NCBI RefSeq assembly: GCF_030177935.1
Contig: NZ_CP089974.1
Span: 1,674,001-1,738,000, forward strand
Direction: 5' to 3'
DNA length: 64,000 bases
DNA from: Moraxella haemolytica
Lineage (GTDB): Bacteria > Pseudomonadota > Gammaproteobacteria > Pseudomonadales > Moraxellaceae
Part shown: positions 37,627 to 45,477 of the stretch, in pieces
Layout of the letters: every line of letters begins with the position of its first letter
Numbering within the stretch: position 1 is the stretch's first letter
The notes under the pieces: model-generated
Database searches by the model: none
What the model saw: the letters and a program-made list of their open reading frames with translations, nothing else
Told to the model about the DNA's origin: nothing
Translations under genes and position numbers: made by a program

Positions 37627-38349
37627 ATGAATAAACAAATCCTACTTATCGAAGATGATCCAGATTTGGCAGAACTCATCACCGATTATCTGTCAATGAA
37701 TTACTATGAAGTGCATCATGCCGCCACAGGTCAAGCAGGTCTTGACCTATTAGATGCAAAAGAAAGAGACATTAGCCTAATCGTGCTTGATCTTATGCTC
37801 CCTGACATGGACGGCATGCAAGTATGCCAGAGGGTGCGTGGAGCAAAAAATCCACAAATAAATAAAGTTCCGATTGTCATGCTGACCGCCAAAGGCGACA
37901 CCACCGATCGTGTGCTAGGTCTTGAAATGGGTGCAGATGATTACATCTCAAAGCCTTTTGAGCCAAGAGAGCTACTTGCTCGCATTCGTGCGGTATTGCG
38001 TCGCCACGAAACCCCAAACCAAGCCGACCTACATTCTGGTAGTTTAACTTTTGGGCGATTGACCGTATTTCCTGACAGCCACGAAGTTACCATTGATGAT
38101 AAGATTGTCCGCTTAACCACGCATCAATTCCAACTACTGCACTATTTTGCCACCCATGCAGGCAAGGTGCTAAATCGTGAGCAGTTATGGCAAGCCATGC
38201 CAAATGACGACAGTTCAGAGAATATTGACCGTGCTATTGATGTGCATATCTCTCGGTTGCGTGCGTTGATTGAAGACAATCCACGCCAACCAAAACGCAT
38301 CATTACCGTGCGTGGTGTTGGCTATCAGTTCGCCACCGACCAATTATAA
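37627..38349 (+). CDS. OmpR/PhoB-family response regulator
   Basis: The 240-residue regulator has a receiver domain (LLIEDDPDLAE, phospho-acceptor Asp in LIVLDLMLPDMDG near residue 57, Lys in ADDYISKPFEP) and a winged-helix DNA-binding domain (LTTHQFQLLHYFATHAGKVL, DRAIDVHISRLRALIEDNP). The receiver has a small insertion after VRGAKNPQINKVP. The target genes are unknown; its neighbours suggest an envelope or efflux role. The cognate kinase follows, but a terminator lies between. Confidence 0.9.
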   Translation: MNKQILLIEDDPDLAELITDYLSMNYYEVHHAATGQAGLDLLDAKERDISLIVLDLMLPDMDGMQVCQRVRGAKNPQINKVPIVMLTAKGDTTDRVLGLEMGADDYISKPFEPRELLARIRAVLRRHETPNQADLHSGSLTFGRLTVFPDSHEVTIDDKIVRLTTHQFQLLHYFATHAGKVLNREQLWQAMPNDDSSENIDRAIDVHISRLRALIEDNPRQPKRIITVRGVGYQFATDQL

Positions 38350-38357
38350 TTCAAGCC

Positions 38358-38387
38358 AAAAGACCATCGCTTGATGGTCTTTTTTTT
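38358..38387 (+). terminator. Terminator between response regulator and kinase
   Basis: AAAAGACCATC (38358-38368) and GATGGTCTTTT (38373-38383) form a perfect 11-bp stem with loop GCTT, followed by TTTT. It stands 9 bases after the regulator stop and would limit transcription of the kinase gene. Confidence 0.9.
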
Positions 38388-38407
38388 ATCGGGCGAATTT
38401 GGTGTTG

Positions 38408-38453
38408 TGATGACTTGTGTTATAAGATTGTAAGTTTATCATACAAGTCATCA
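38408..38453 (+). promoter_or_regulatory. Perfect 11-bp inverted repeat upstream of the kinase
   Basis: TGATGACTTGT (38408-38418) and ACAAGTCATCA (38443-38453) are exact reverse complements 24 bases apart. The element sits between the terminator and the kinase start, where the kinase promoter should be, so it is a candidate operator. Confidence 0.5.
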
Positions 38454-38542
38454 GCTTGGTTTATGCTAGCTTGGCCAAAGCCGGCATGAGTTATCAAAAT
38501 TAGTTGTAACTTTTGTTTGATTTTTGGGTGGTTTTTGGGTAT

Positions 38543-40084
38543 ATGAAACATCATTCTTTTGGTTTAAATTCATTATTTACTCAGCTATTCATTAGTGTAT
38601 TTTTGGCAATCATTGCCTTTGCCATCGCCATGGTATTTCTTGCTCAGTTGGTACACAATAACTCCGATACCGTGCGTGCTAAAGCTGTCGCTGAACAAAT
38701 CTTGGCACAAGTTGACCCCCTTATCACTCAAGCAGAAGCCCTAAATAAAGAAAACGAACTTTTAAAATCGCGCTTTATCTTGGCGGTGGTCAAACGCAGT
38801 TTTGATATTTTTGATGAAAGTCTAAACGCCAAAATTGGTCTGTACTCACCTACAGGCGAGCTGATACTACAAACCGAAGACAGCACACTACCAGTCAGGC
38901 TTATCAATGATCGAGATTGGCTAGATGCCATCATTCCTGGTGTATTCTCACCCACTCATCATCATGTGATACTAGATAATAGTGCAGGCTATCATCTATG
39001 GTATGAAAGTCGCATTCCACCCAAAGAAAAGTCTGGTTCTGCAGCACTAAACTTATTCACAGGCACACTGCTTCTTATACTCATCATGTCAGCGGTGCTA
39101 TGGTGGATTGCTCGCAACATTACTTGGCGTATCAACCACATGAGTCAGCAGATGGTCAAACTTGGCGATGGGGATTTTAGCGTGCGAGTCAGCGAACAAG
39201 GCAATGACGAAATCGCTTCTCTTGCTTATGGTTTTAACCAATCTGCCCAAAAAATTGAACAACTCATCAACGCCAACAACCTACTACTGGCACACGCATC
39301 GCACGAGTTTCGCACGCCCATCACTCGCATACGCTTACAAATTGAGATGATGGATATGCTCGTTGCCAAACTTGATGACGACACCAAATCCAAGTTTGAC
39401 AAGCGTGCCGCTGCCATTAACCGTGATTTGACAGGACTTAATGAATTGGTTGAGAGCATTTTATTGGTAAGTCGTTTAGATGCAGGCCATGCTCTAGAAG
39501 CAACCGACCAAATTGACCTATATGAGCTTGTCAAGAGCGAGTGCCAACATTATTCAGAAGTATCGCTATTTGCCGAATCGGTCATCATAACAGCACAGCC
39601 CAAACTTCTTACACATCTTGTGAGAAATCTACTAAACAATGCCATGATTCATGGCGTACCACCCATTGAAGTGTATCTATATAACAGCATTGATTTATCC
39701 TGTGCTGCCCAAATCCCAAATAATTTGGCAAAAACCCCTTTAAGTCAGCTTGATGACGATGCACCAAAAAAATCTAAAAAATCCCTGCTGCGTTTTACTC
39801 GTCAAAAAGACAACGCACCCAAAGAGCCTGTCTATGCTGTACTTGCCTTTATTGACCAAGGCGAAGGCATTCCAAAGGGCAAGCGAGAGGATATTTTTAG
39901 CCCCTTTGTTCGCCTAAAACAAGAGAAAAAAGGCTCAGGACTGGGGTTGTCTTTGGTATCGCAAATCGTTGAAGCTCATGCAGGTAAAATCACCACCGAT
40001 ACTTGGCAGGGTAAAACTCGTTTTTTGGTAACATTACCCTTAAAAGGTAAAAGCACCCTTAAAGATAGCTCTAATCGAGACTAA
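38543..40084 (+). CDS. Sensor histidine kinase
   Basis: This membrane kinase of about 513 residues has two membrane segments (about residues 17-38 and 165-190), a periplasmic domain of about 125 residues, HAMP, the motif LAHASHEFRTPITRIRL with the phospho-histidine near residue 256, and the ATPase boxes LLNNAMIHG, DQGEGI and GSGLGLSLV. Between the N and G1 boxes is an extra loop of about 45 residues, lysine- and proline-rich (DDDAPKKSKKSLLRF), which is unusual. The ATG at 38543 is chosen over a TTG at 38513. The adjacent response regulator is its likely partner. Confidence 0.9.
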   Translation: MKHHSFGLNSLFTQLFISVFLAIIAFAIAMVFLAQLVHNNSDTVRAKAVAEQILAQVDPLITQAEALNKENELLKSRFILAVVKRSFDIFDESLNAKIGLYSPTGELILQTEDSTLPVRLINDRDWLDAIIPGVFSPTHHHVILDNSAGYHLWYESRIPPKEKSGSAALNLFTGTLLLILIMSAVLWWIARNITWRINHMSQQMVKLGDGDFSVRVSEQGNDEIASLAYGFNQSAQKIEQLINANNLLLAHASHEFRTPITRIRLQIEMMDMLVAKLDDDTKSKFDKRAAAINRDLTGLNELVESILLVSRLDAGHALEATDQIDLYELVKSECQHYSEVSLFAESVIITAQPKLLTHLVRNLLNNAMIHGVPPIEVYLYNSIDLSCAAQIPNNLAKTPLSQLDDDAPKKSKKSLLRFTRQKDNAPKEPVYAVLAFIDQGEGIPKGKREDIFSPFVRLKQEKKGSGLGLSLVSQIVEAHAGKITTDTWQGKTRFLVTLPLKGKSTLKDSSNRD

Positions 40085-40122
40085 CCTAAACCAAAAACAG
40101 ACAATCTTACTTGGTTATCCCA

Positions 40123-40170
40123 ACCAAACAATAAAGCTGTCTTACTGACAGCTTTATTGTTTGGTGTTTT
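40123..40170 (+). terminator. Very strong terminator after the kinase gene
   Basis: A perfect 19-bp stem (40123-40141 with 40147-40165, core AAAGCTGTC/GACAGCTTT) with loop TTACT is followed by G and TTTT. It lies between the kinase and convergent prc. Confidence 0.93.
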
Positions 40171-40201
40171 AAAAGATGATGGTAAAACTTCAAGATTTTA
40201 C

Positions 40202-42373
40202 TTAGTTTTTAGCATCAAACATCAGGCGAGCCGCCTCGATAACATATGCCTCATCTTCAGGGAGTTTTGGTCGTTCATTTTCTTTCATTGCCCCACGCTC
40301 TTCAGCCAGTGCATCCACGCTTGCCTGATAGGTTGCCCAATCAGTATAAGGAGCTTCTCCCATTGCTTGCTTTCGAACATTTGCAGCATTTAAAGTGCGG
40401 TTTTCTATCTCTTTGTCTTTGGCACGGCGTTTATCAATATTGACATCAACTGGCTTTTTGCGATCGTCAAGAGCGCGAATGGCGTTAAGCTCGCTTAGAT
40501 AAACAAACTGAGGGTCTTTGGCTTGACGCACTTTAGACGCTGCCGCTAATTGCTCAATGAGTGCTTTGCTATATTTACCTTCAGCGGTGTAGTTGGTGGT
40601 AGGAATTGTGTCCCATTCCAGTGGATTTTTATATTCTCGCTCACCAAATTCGATGCCTTCGTAGATATTAACCAACTCAATATCTGGCTCAACGCCTTTA
40701 TTTTGGGTACTGCCACCATTGATGCGGTAAAATTTACGCTGTGTGATAGAAGCAGAACCCAAAGCCAAATCATCATGCCGTGTCTGTGCCGAACCCTTGC
40801 CTGTCGTGGTACTACCAATGACAAGCCCACGCCCATAATCTTGAATCGCTGCCGAGAAAATCTCGGATGCTGACGCTGAACCCAAATTAATCAGCACCGA
40901 CATATCGCCAGCATAAAGCTGTTTACCGCCATCTTTATCAGCATAGACTTGCACATTGCCTTGATTATCACGAATTTGCACCACTGGACCTTCTTTGATG
41001 AATAGCCCAATCATTTTCGCCACCTCATCAAGCGAACCACCTGGGTTGTTGCGCAAATCAACCACCATGCCATCGATGTTTTGTGCATTTAACGCCTTAA
41101 TCGCTTTTTCGGTGTCAAGGCTGACAGAGCGGTATTCATCTTCCCCCGCTCCACTACGGCGTGCAGTGAAATTTAGGTAAAAGCTAGGAATCTCTAGCAC
41201 ACCCACACGCTTAATACCACCCTGATAAGGCACTTCCACCACCCGATGATGCACGCCTGATTCTTCTTGTTTGATGACATCACGCACGATGGTAACATTG
41301 CGTACCGAGCTATCTGGGGCATTAGGCTGTTTGACACGAATGGTAACAGATGTACCCTTCGCCCCACGGATTAACGCCACGATTTCACGAGTGCTAAAAC
41401 CAATGGTATCAATCATCTCTTCGCCATCTTGAGCCACGCCTAAAATCAGATCATTAGGACGCACCTGACCTGTCTTTTGGGCTGGTCCACCATCAACCAA
41501 AGTAACAATACGTATATAATCAGGGTTTTTGCGGTCAGGGCGGATGGACACACCAATACCTTCTAGTTGCAGATTTGATTGAATCTGTATTTCATTCGCC
41601 TGAACAGGGGCATAATAGTTGCTATGCGGATCATATGCCATCATGGCGGAATTTAAGATACCCTCCATGATCTCATCATTTTTTAGACGAGCCAGTTGCT
41701 TTTTTTGACGGTCAATACGGTTTAGCAAAATCTCATTAGGTGTGCGATTTTCACCCTTAACCAAATCCTGCCCACGAGATAACTCAGGGTTTTTAATAAA
41801 GGCATCATCTTTTGCTTTATCATCTTCTTGATTTAAAATAATGCTAATTAAGGCGTACGCTGTCTGATTTTGCCAATATTGTAATTGCTCATCTTTACTT
41901 TTAAATCTAGGTGCTTCTTCACGGTCAAGCACGATGCTCTGGTCGGTATAAAGGTCAATCTCTTTATTTAAAGCAGTTTTAGCAAAATCATAATATTCAT
42001 TGGCACGAGTGCGATAACGCTCAAAAATCTCAATCCCTGCCGTCAAATCCCCTCGTTTTAGACGCTCAGCAAAAGTATCGCCATACTTTGCCATAAATTC
42101 ATCTACATCCGACTGCAATAGTAGCGTGCGTGATGCATCTAGACTATCAAAATAGGTTTCAAGGATGTGTTTGCTCATCTCTTTATTAAGAGGCTGTTTT
42201 AGATAATGAAAACGGTCAAGCAAAAACGAGACTTGTCGTGCGGTAACTTTTTGTTCAATGCTTGGCTCAAAGCCTTCTTTATCAGCATCAGCTGCCACCG
42301 CACTGACCGACTGAGCCAGCATGACACCCACCACAGCTGCAGCCATACCTGACCATAAAAATTGTTGCTTCAT
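40202..42373 (-). CDS. prc: Carboxy-terminal (tail-specific) protease Prc
   Basis: Prc is a periplasmic S41 protease that trims or degrades proteins from the C terminus, including FtsI and peptidoglycan hydrolases. The protein of about 723 residues has a signal peptide (cleaving near AVAADADK), an N-terminal domain, a PDZ domain (GIGVSIRPD, VDGGPAQKTGQVRPNDLILG, in part) and the catalytic core, with the serine in NLGSASASEIFSAAIQDYG and the lysine in TTTGKGSAQ. The ATG at 42373 is fixed by AAGGATAG upstream. It is slightly longer than E. coli Prc (682). Confidence 0.95.
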   Translation of the reverse strand: MKQQFLWSGMAAAVVGVMLAQSVSAVAADADKEGFEPSIEQKVTARQVSFLLDRFHYLKQPLNKEMSKHILETYFDSLDASRTLLLQSDVDEFMAKYGDTFAERLKRGDLTAGIEIFERYRTRANEYYDFAKTALNKEIDLYTDQSIVLDREEAPRFKSKDEQLQYWQNQTAYALISIILNQEDDKAKDDAFIKNPELSRGQDLVKGENRTPNEILLNRIDRQKKQLARLKNDEIMEGILNSAMMAYDPHSNYYAPVQANEIQIQSNLQLEGIGVSIRPDRKNPDYIRIVTLVDGGPAQKTGQVRPNDLILGVAQDGEEMIDTIGFSTREIVALIRGAKGTSVTIRVKQPNAPDSSVRNVTIVRDVIKQEESGVHHRVVEVPYQGGIKRVGVLEIPSFYLNFTARRSGAGEDEYRSVSLDTEKAIKALNAQNIDGMVVDLRNNPGGSLDEVAKMIGLFIKEGPVVQIRDNQGNVQVYADKDGGKQLYAGDMSVLINLGSASASEIFSAAIQDYGRGLVIGSTTTGKGSAQTRHDDLALGSASITQRKFYRINGGSTQNKGVEPDIELVNIYEGIEFGEREYKNPLEWDTIPTTNYTAEGKYSKALIEQLAAASKVRQAKDPQFVYLSELNAIRALDDRKKPVDVNIDKRRAKDKEIENRTLNAANVRKQAMGEAPYTDWATYQASVDALAEERGAMKENERPKLPEDEAYVIEAARLMFDAKN

Positions 42374-42549
42374 AACTATCCTTAATATCAGTATAAGAGA
42401 AATTAACTTAAGAAAAATTCGCATTATCTTATCATACTCAATCTTTCTTGTGTGATGGTTTTTGTGAGCAAATCTCTATAAATTGATACATTTATCCAAA
42501 ATCATGGCATAATAAGCGGTAATTTTTACACTGTTATTTGGAATATATC

Positions 42550-43668
42550 ATGGCAACTGGCATCATCATGGCAGACATTGATGGCTTAACCTTAACCGAT
42601 GAAGATAAAGCATTTTTGGCACATGACGCATTAGGTGGTGTGATTTTATTTAAGCGTAATGTAGCAGACCCTACCCAAGTGCGAGCATTGACTGACGGTA
42701 TGCGAGCGGTCAATCCCAATCTTATTATTGCAGCCGACCAAGAAGGTGGGCGAGTAGCACGCTTTAAAGATGGCTTTACGCCCTTGCCTGCGATGGGGCG
42801 ATTGGGAGATGTTTATGATAAAAATCAAGAGCTTGCTCTATCGCTTGCGTATGACGCAGGGTATCTTATGGCGTGTGAGGTATTGGCGGTAGGCGTAGAT
42901 ATTAGCTTTGCTCCTGTGCTTGATATCAATGGGTGCAGTCTTGTGATTGGCGACCGTGCCTTTCATGCCAACCCCCAAGTCGTTACCGTTCTATCCTCAC
43001 GCTTTATAGATGGCATGAATGATGCTGGCATGAAAGCCACTGGTAAGCACTTTCCAGGTCATGGCTCCATCGCCCCTGACTCGCATATCTCAGATGCCGT
43101 AGATACTCGCTGTTTTGATGAGATTTGGGCATGCGACTTGGTGAGTTTTCGCAATAATTTAGCACAACTTTGTGCTCTCATGCCTGCCCATGTGATTTTT
43201 AGTCAAATTGATGATAAGCCAGCAAGCTTTTCAAAAGTATGGCTACAACATATTTTAAGAGAAAAACTTGGTTACGATGGCGTCTTGTTTTCAGATGATT
43301 TGTCCATGAAAGCTGCTCATGTTGCAGGAGATGTTACCATGCGTGTCAAATCTGCAATAGAAGCAGGGTGCGACATGGCACTTGTGTGTAACAGTCGTGA
43401 TGATGCCTTGCGTGCAGTGGAATTCGCCAAAAGTATGCCCGATGTACCCAACCGCTTTACTCGCATGAAAAGTGCGATTCCTGTTTGGCAAACAGATTTG
43501 GTCAGTACCTGCCGTCTTGCCTTTGATGGTTATGAGCGTGCCAAAGCCAATATTCATCAAGCCTTCTTTGCTGGTGAAACGATTCACGCCAACAAAGACA
43601 ATAACGACCCCACCAACTACACCACATCAACCAGCACCAACCACTCAGACAAGGCTTCATTCACATAA
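42550..43668 (+). CDS. nagZ: Beta-N-acetylglucosaminidase NagZ
   Basis: NagZ removes GlcNAc from anhydro-muropeptides in cytoplasmic cell-wall recycling and generates signals for AmpC induction in some species. The 372-residue protein is a GH3 barrel with AADQEGGRVARFKDGFTPLP, the catalytic loop GKHFPGHGSIAPDSHISD carrying Asp/His, and the nucleophile in LFSDDLSMKAA. The C terminus has a Thr/Asn/Ser-rich tail of about 30 residues. The ATG at 42550 is chosen over one four codons earlier. ppaC starts 9 bases after its stop. Confidence 0.95.
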   Translation: MATGIIMADIDGLTLTDEDKAFLAHDALGGVILFKRNVADPTQVRALTDGMRAVNPNLIIAADQEGGRVARFKDGFTPLPAMGRLGDVYDKNQELALSLAYDAGYLMACEVLAVGVDISFAPVLDINGCSLVIGDRAFHANPQVVTVLSSRFIDGMNDAGMKATGKHFPGHGSIAPDSHISDAVDTRCFDEIWACDLVSFRNNLAQLCALMPAHVIFSQIDDKPASFSKVWLQHILREKLGYDGVLFSDDLSMKAAHVAGDVTMRVKSAIEAGCDMALVCNSRDDALRAVEFAKSMPDVPNRFTRMKSAIPVWQTDLVSTCRLAFDGYERAKANIHQAFFAGETIHANKDNNDPTNYTTSTSTNHSDKASFT

Positions 43669-43677
43669 GACACAATC

Positions 43678-44667
43678 ATGCATCATATCTTTGGACACAC
43701 AAGCCCCGATACAGACGCCTTTGCATCCGCCTTTGCTTTGGCATACTATCTAAATGCACAGCACATCAATGCCACCGCATACCGATTGGGTCAACCCAAC
43801 CTTGAGACACGCTTTGTGCTTGACTACCTATTTACCAATTTTCAAGCAGAGATGGACGGTCTGCCCAATGAACTACTTCCCTACCTTGACCCCAGTCAGC
43901 CCTTAGATACACTGAATAAAGGTGATAAGATTGGTCTAACCGACCACAACGAGCAAGCCCAATCCATCGCCAATTTGTCTGATTTTGACATTCGTTATGT
44001 GATTGATCACCATAAGTTAAATCTCAGCACGCCCACACCTGCTGAGATTCACATTCGCCCTGTAGGCTGTACTTGCACAATCCTATATGAAATGTTCGTC
44101 ATGAGAGGTATTGATATCACACCCATGCTCTGTATGCTGATGCTCTCTGCCATCATCTCAGATACACTCAATCTTAGCAGTCCTACCACCACTGATGACG
44201 ACAGGCACGCTCTGCACCACTTGATGAACATTGCCAATCTTAGCATAAAAGACAAAGATGATTATGCCCAAAAAATGTTCACCGCAAAAAGCAACCTATC
44301 TTGGTTAAGTGCTCATGAGATTTTACTGATGGACTATAAAGAGTATGATATCGGTGGTCAGACATGGGGGATTGCCGGCATTGAGACGCTAGACCCCAAG
44401 CAGATATTTCATCGCTTAAACGAGCTAAGCGATAGTGCCAAGCAATTAACCAAAGAAAAACGACTTGACTATCTTATGATTGCCATCGTGGACATCAAAA
44501 ATAAAATCAGCCATCTTTATGCTCATGACCCAGTCCAAAACACCATCATTAGCCAAGCCTTTCACACCACACCACATGACGGACTATTCACCTTGACAGG
44601 CATCATCAGCCGTAAAAAACAGCTAGTACCGACACTAAAGCATCATCTTGAAAAGTCAATCAGTTAA
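43678..44667 (+). CDS. ppaC: Manganese-dependent inorganic pyrophosphatase PpaC
   Basis: This class C (family II) enzyme hydrolyses pyrophosphate with Mn2+ or Co2+. The 329-residue protein has the DHH-family motifs HTSPDTDAFASAFA, GLTDHNE, the DHH motif in YVIDHHKLN, and the C-terminal DHHA2 SRKKQLVPTL. Family II enzymes are scattered among proteobacteria, often by transfer, but base composition here matches the surroundings. It forms a probable nagZ-ppaC-leuE unit with gaps of 9 and 14 bases. Confidence 0.93.
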   Translation: MHHIFGHTSPDTDAFASAFALAYYLNAQHINATAYRLGQPNLETRFVLDYLFTNFQAEMDGLPNELLPYLDPSQPLDTLNKGDKIGLTDHNEQAQSIANLSDFDIRYVIDHHKLNLSTPTPAEIHIRPVGCTCTILYEMFVMRGIDITPMLCMLMLSAIISDTLNLSSPTTTDDDRHALHHLMNIANLSIKDKDDYAQKMFTAKSNLSWLSAHEILLMDYKEYDIGGQTWGIAGIETLDPKQIFHRLNELSDSAKQLTKEKRLDYLMIAIVDIKNKISHLYAHDPVQNTIISQAFHTTPHDGLFTLTGIISRKKQLVPTLKHHLEKSIS

Positions 44668-44681
44668 AAAAGGATTAACCC

Positions 44682-45332
44682 ATGTTCGGCATTGACAACC
44701 TAATTACCTATCTTGTTGGCGTGATTGTCATCATCACCTTACCTGGTCCTAATAGCCTATATTGTCTGTCAGTATCAGCAAGTCAAGGCAGGCAAGCAGG
44801 GGTTATGGTGATGGCAGGGATTTTGCTTGGAGACGCCATGCTCATCCTAGCAACCGTATTTGGGGCAGGCACCTTATTAAAACTTTATCCAAGTGTTTTT
44901 GATGGCATCAAGCTGATTGGTGGTAGCTATCTGGCGTATCTGGGCATACGGCTAATCATTGAAGCACACCAGACTTTTAAAAATCGTCATCTTATCGCCA
45001 ATAAGCGTTTTACCCCACCCAAAACAGACAAACAAAATTATTTTTACCGCTCTTTGTCCTTGAGTCTGACCAATCCAAAAGCGATTTTGTTTTTTTTATC
45101 GTTTTTTGTGCAATTTGTCCGCCCTGATTATAATAAGCCGTTTTTGAGCTTTTTTATTTTGGCGTTGATTTTGCAATTCATCAGCTTCTTATATTTAACC
45201 CTATTGATTTTTAGTGGTAAAAAATTAGCAGAGAGCTTTGGTTCTCGTCCGATAATCATGACCATGGCAATGCTTGTGGTGGGCTTGTTGTTCATTGGGT
45301 TTGGGGTAAACTTATGGCTTGCCAAGTTATAA
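44682..45332 (+). CDS. leuE: LysE/RhtB-family amino-acid exporter, LeuE-like
   Basis: The 216-residue membrane protein has six hydrophobic segments and the family motif LPGPNSLYCLSVSASQGRQAG, cited in part, near residue 22, plus LSLTNPKAILFFLSFFVQF, which closely resembles E. coli LeuE, an exporter of leucine and related amino acids. The true substrate is not proven by sequence. It is the last gene of the nagZ-ppaC unit. Confidence 0.82.
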   Translation: MFGIDNLITYLVGVIVIITLPGPNSLYCLSVSASQGRQAGVMVMAGILLGDAMLILATVFGAGTLLKLYPSVFDGIKLIGGSYLAYLGIRLIIEAHQTFKNRHLIANKRFTPPKTDKQNYFYRSLSLSLTNPKAILFFLSFFVQFVRPDYNKPFLSFFILALILQFISFLYLTLLIFSGKKLAESFGSRPIIMTMAMLVVGLLFIGFGVNLWLAKL

Positions 45333-45417
45333 TAACCAACAAGATGGCAGGATTGTTATCATCATGCACCAAGTTATTTTGTTTCATGGGCAGTTTTTTA
45401 GATATTACTTACCAAGT

Positions 45418-45451
45418 ATAAAACCCCAAAGCCAGTACTTTGAGGTTTTAT
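45418..45451. terminator. Terminator between the leuE-like gene and glcB
   Basis: ATAAAACC-C-CAAAG (45418-45431) pairs with CTTTG-A-GGTTTTAT (45438-45451) with one mismatch and a 6-base loop. It is T-rich on one side and A-rich on the other, between two convergent genes. Confidence 0.75.
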
Positions 45452-45477
45452 CAACAATCCGATCAGTTGCAAGGCAA

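Noticed and set aside
40380-40400. AAGTGCGGT, the Pasteurellaceae uptake-sequence core, within prc
   Set aside because: A single occurrence noticed inside a coding region is expected by chance, and this is not a Pasteurellaceae genome.
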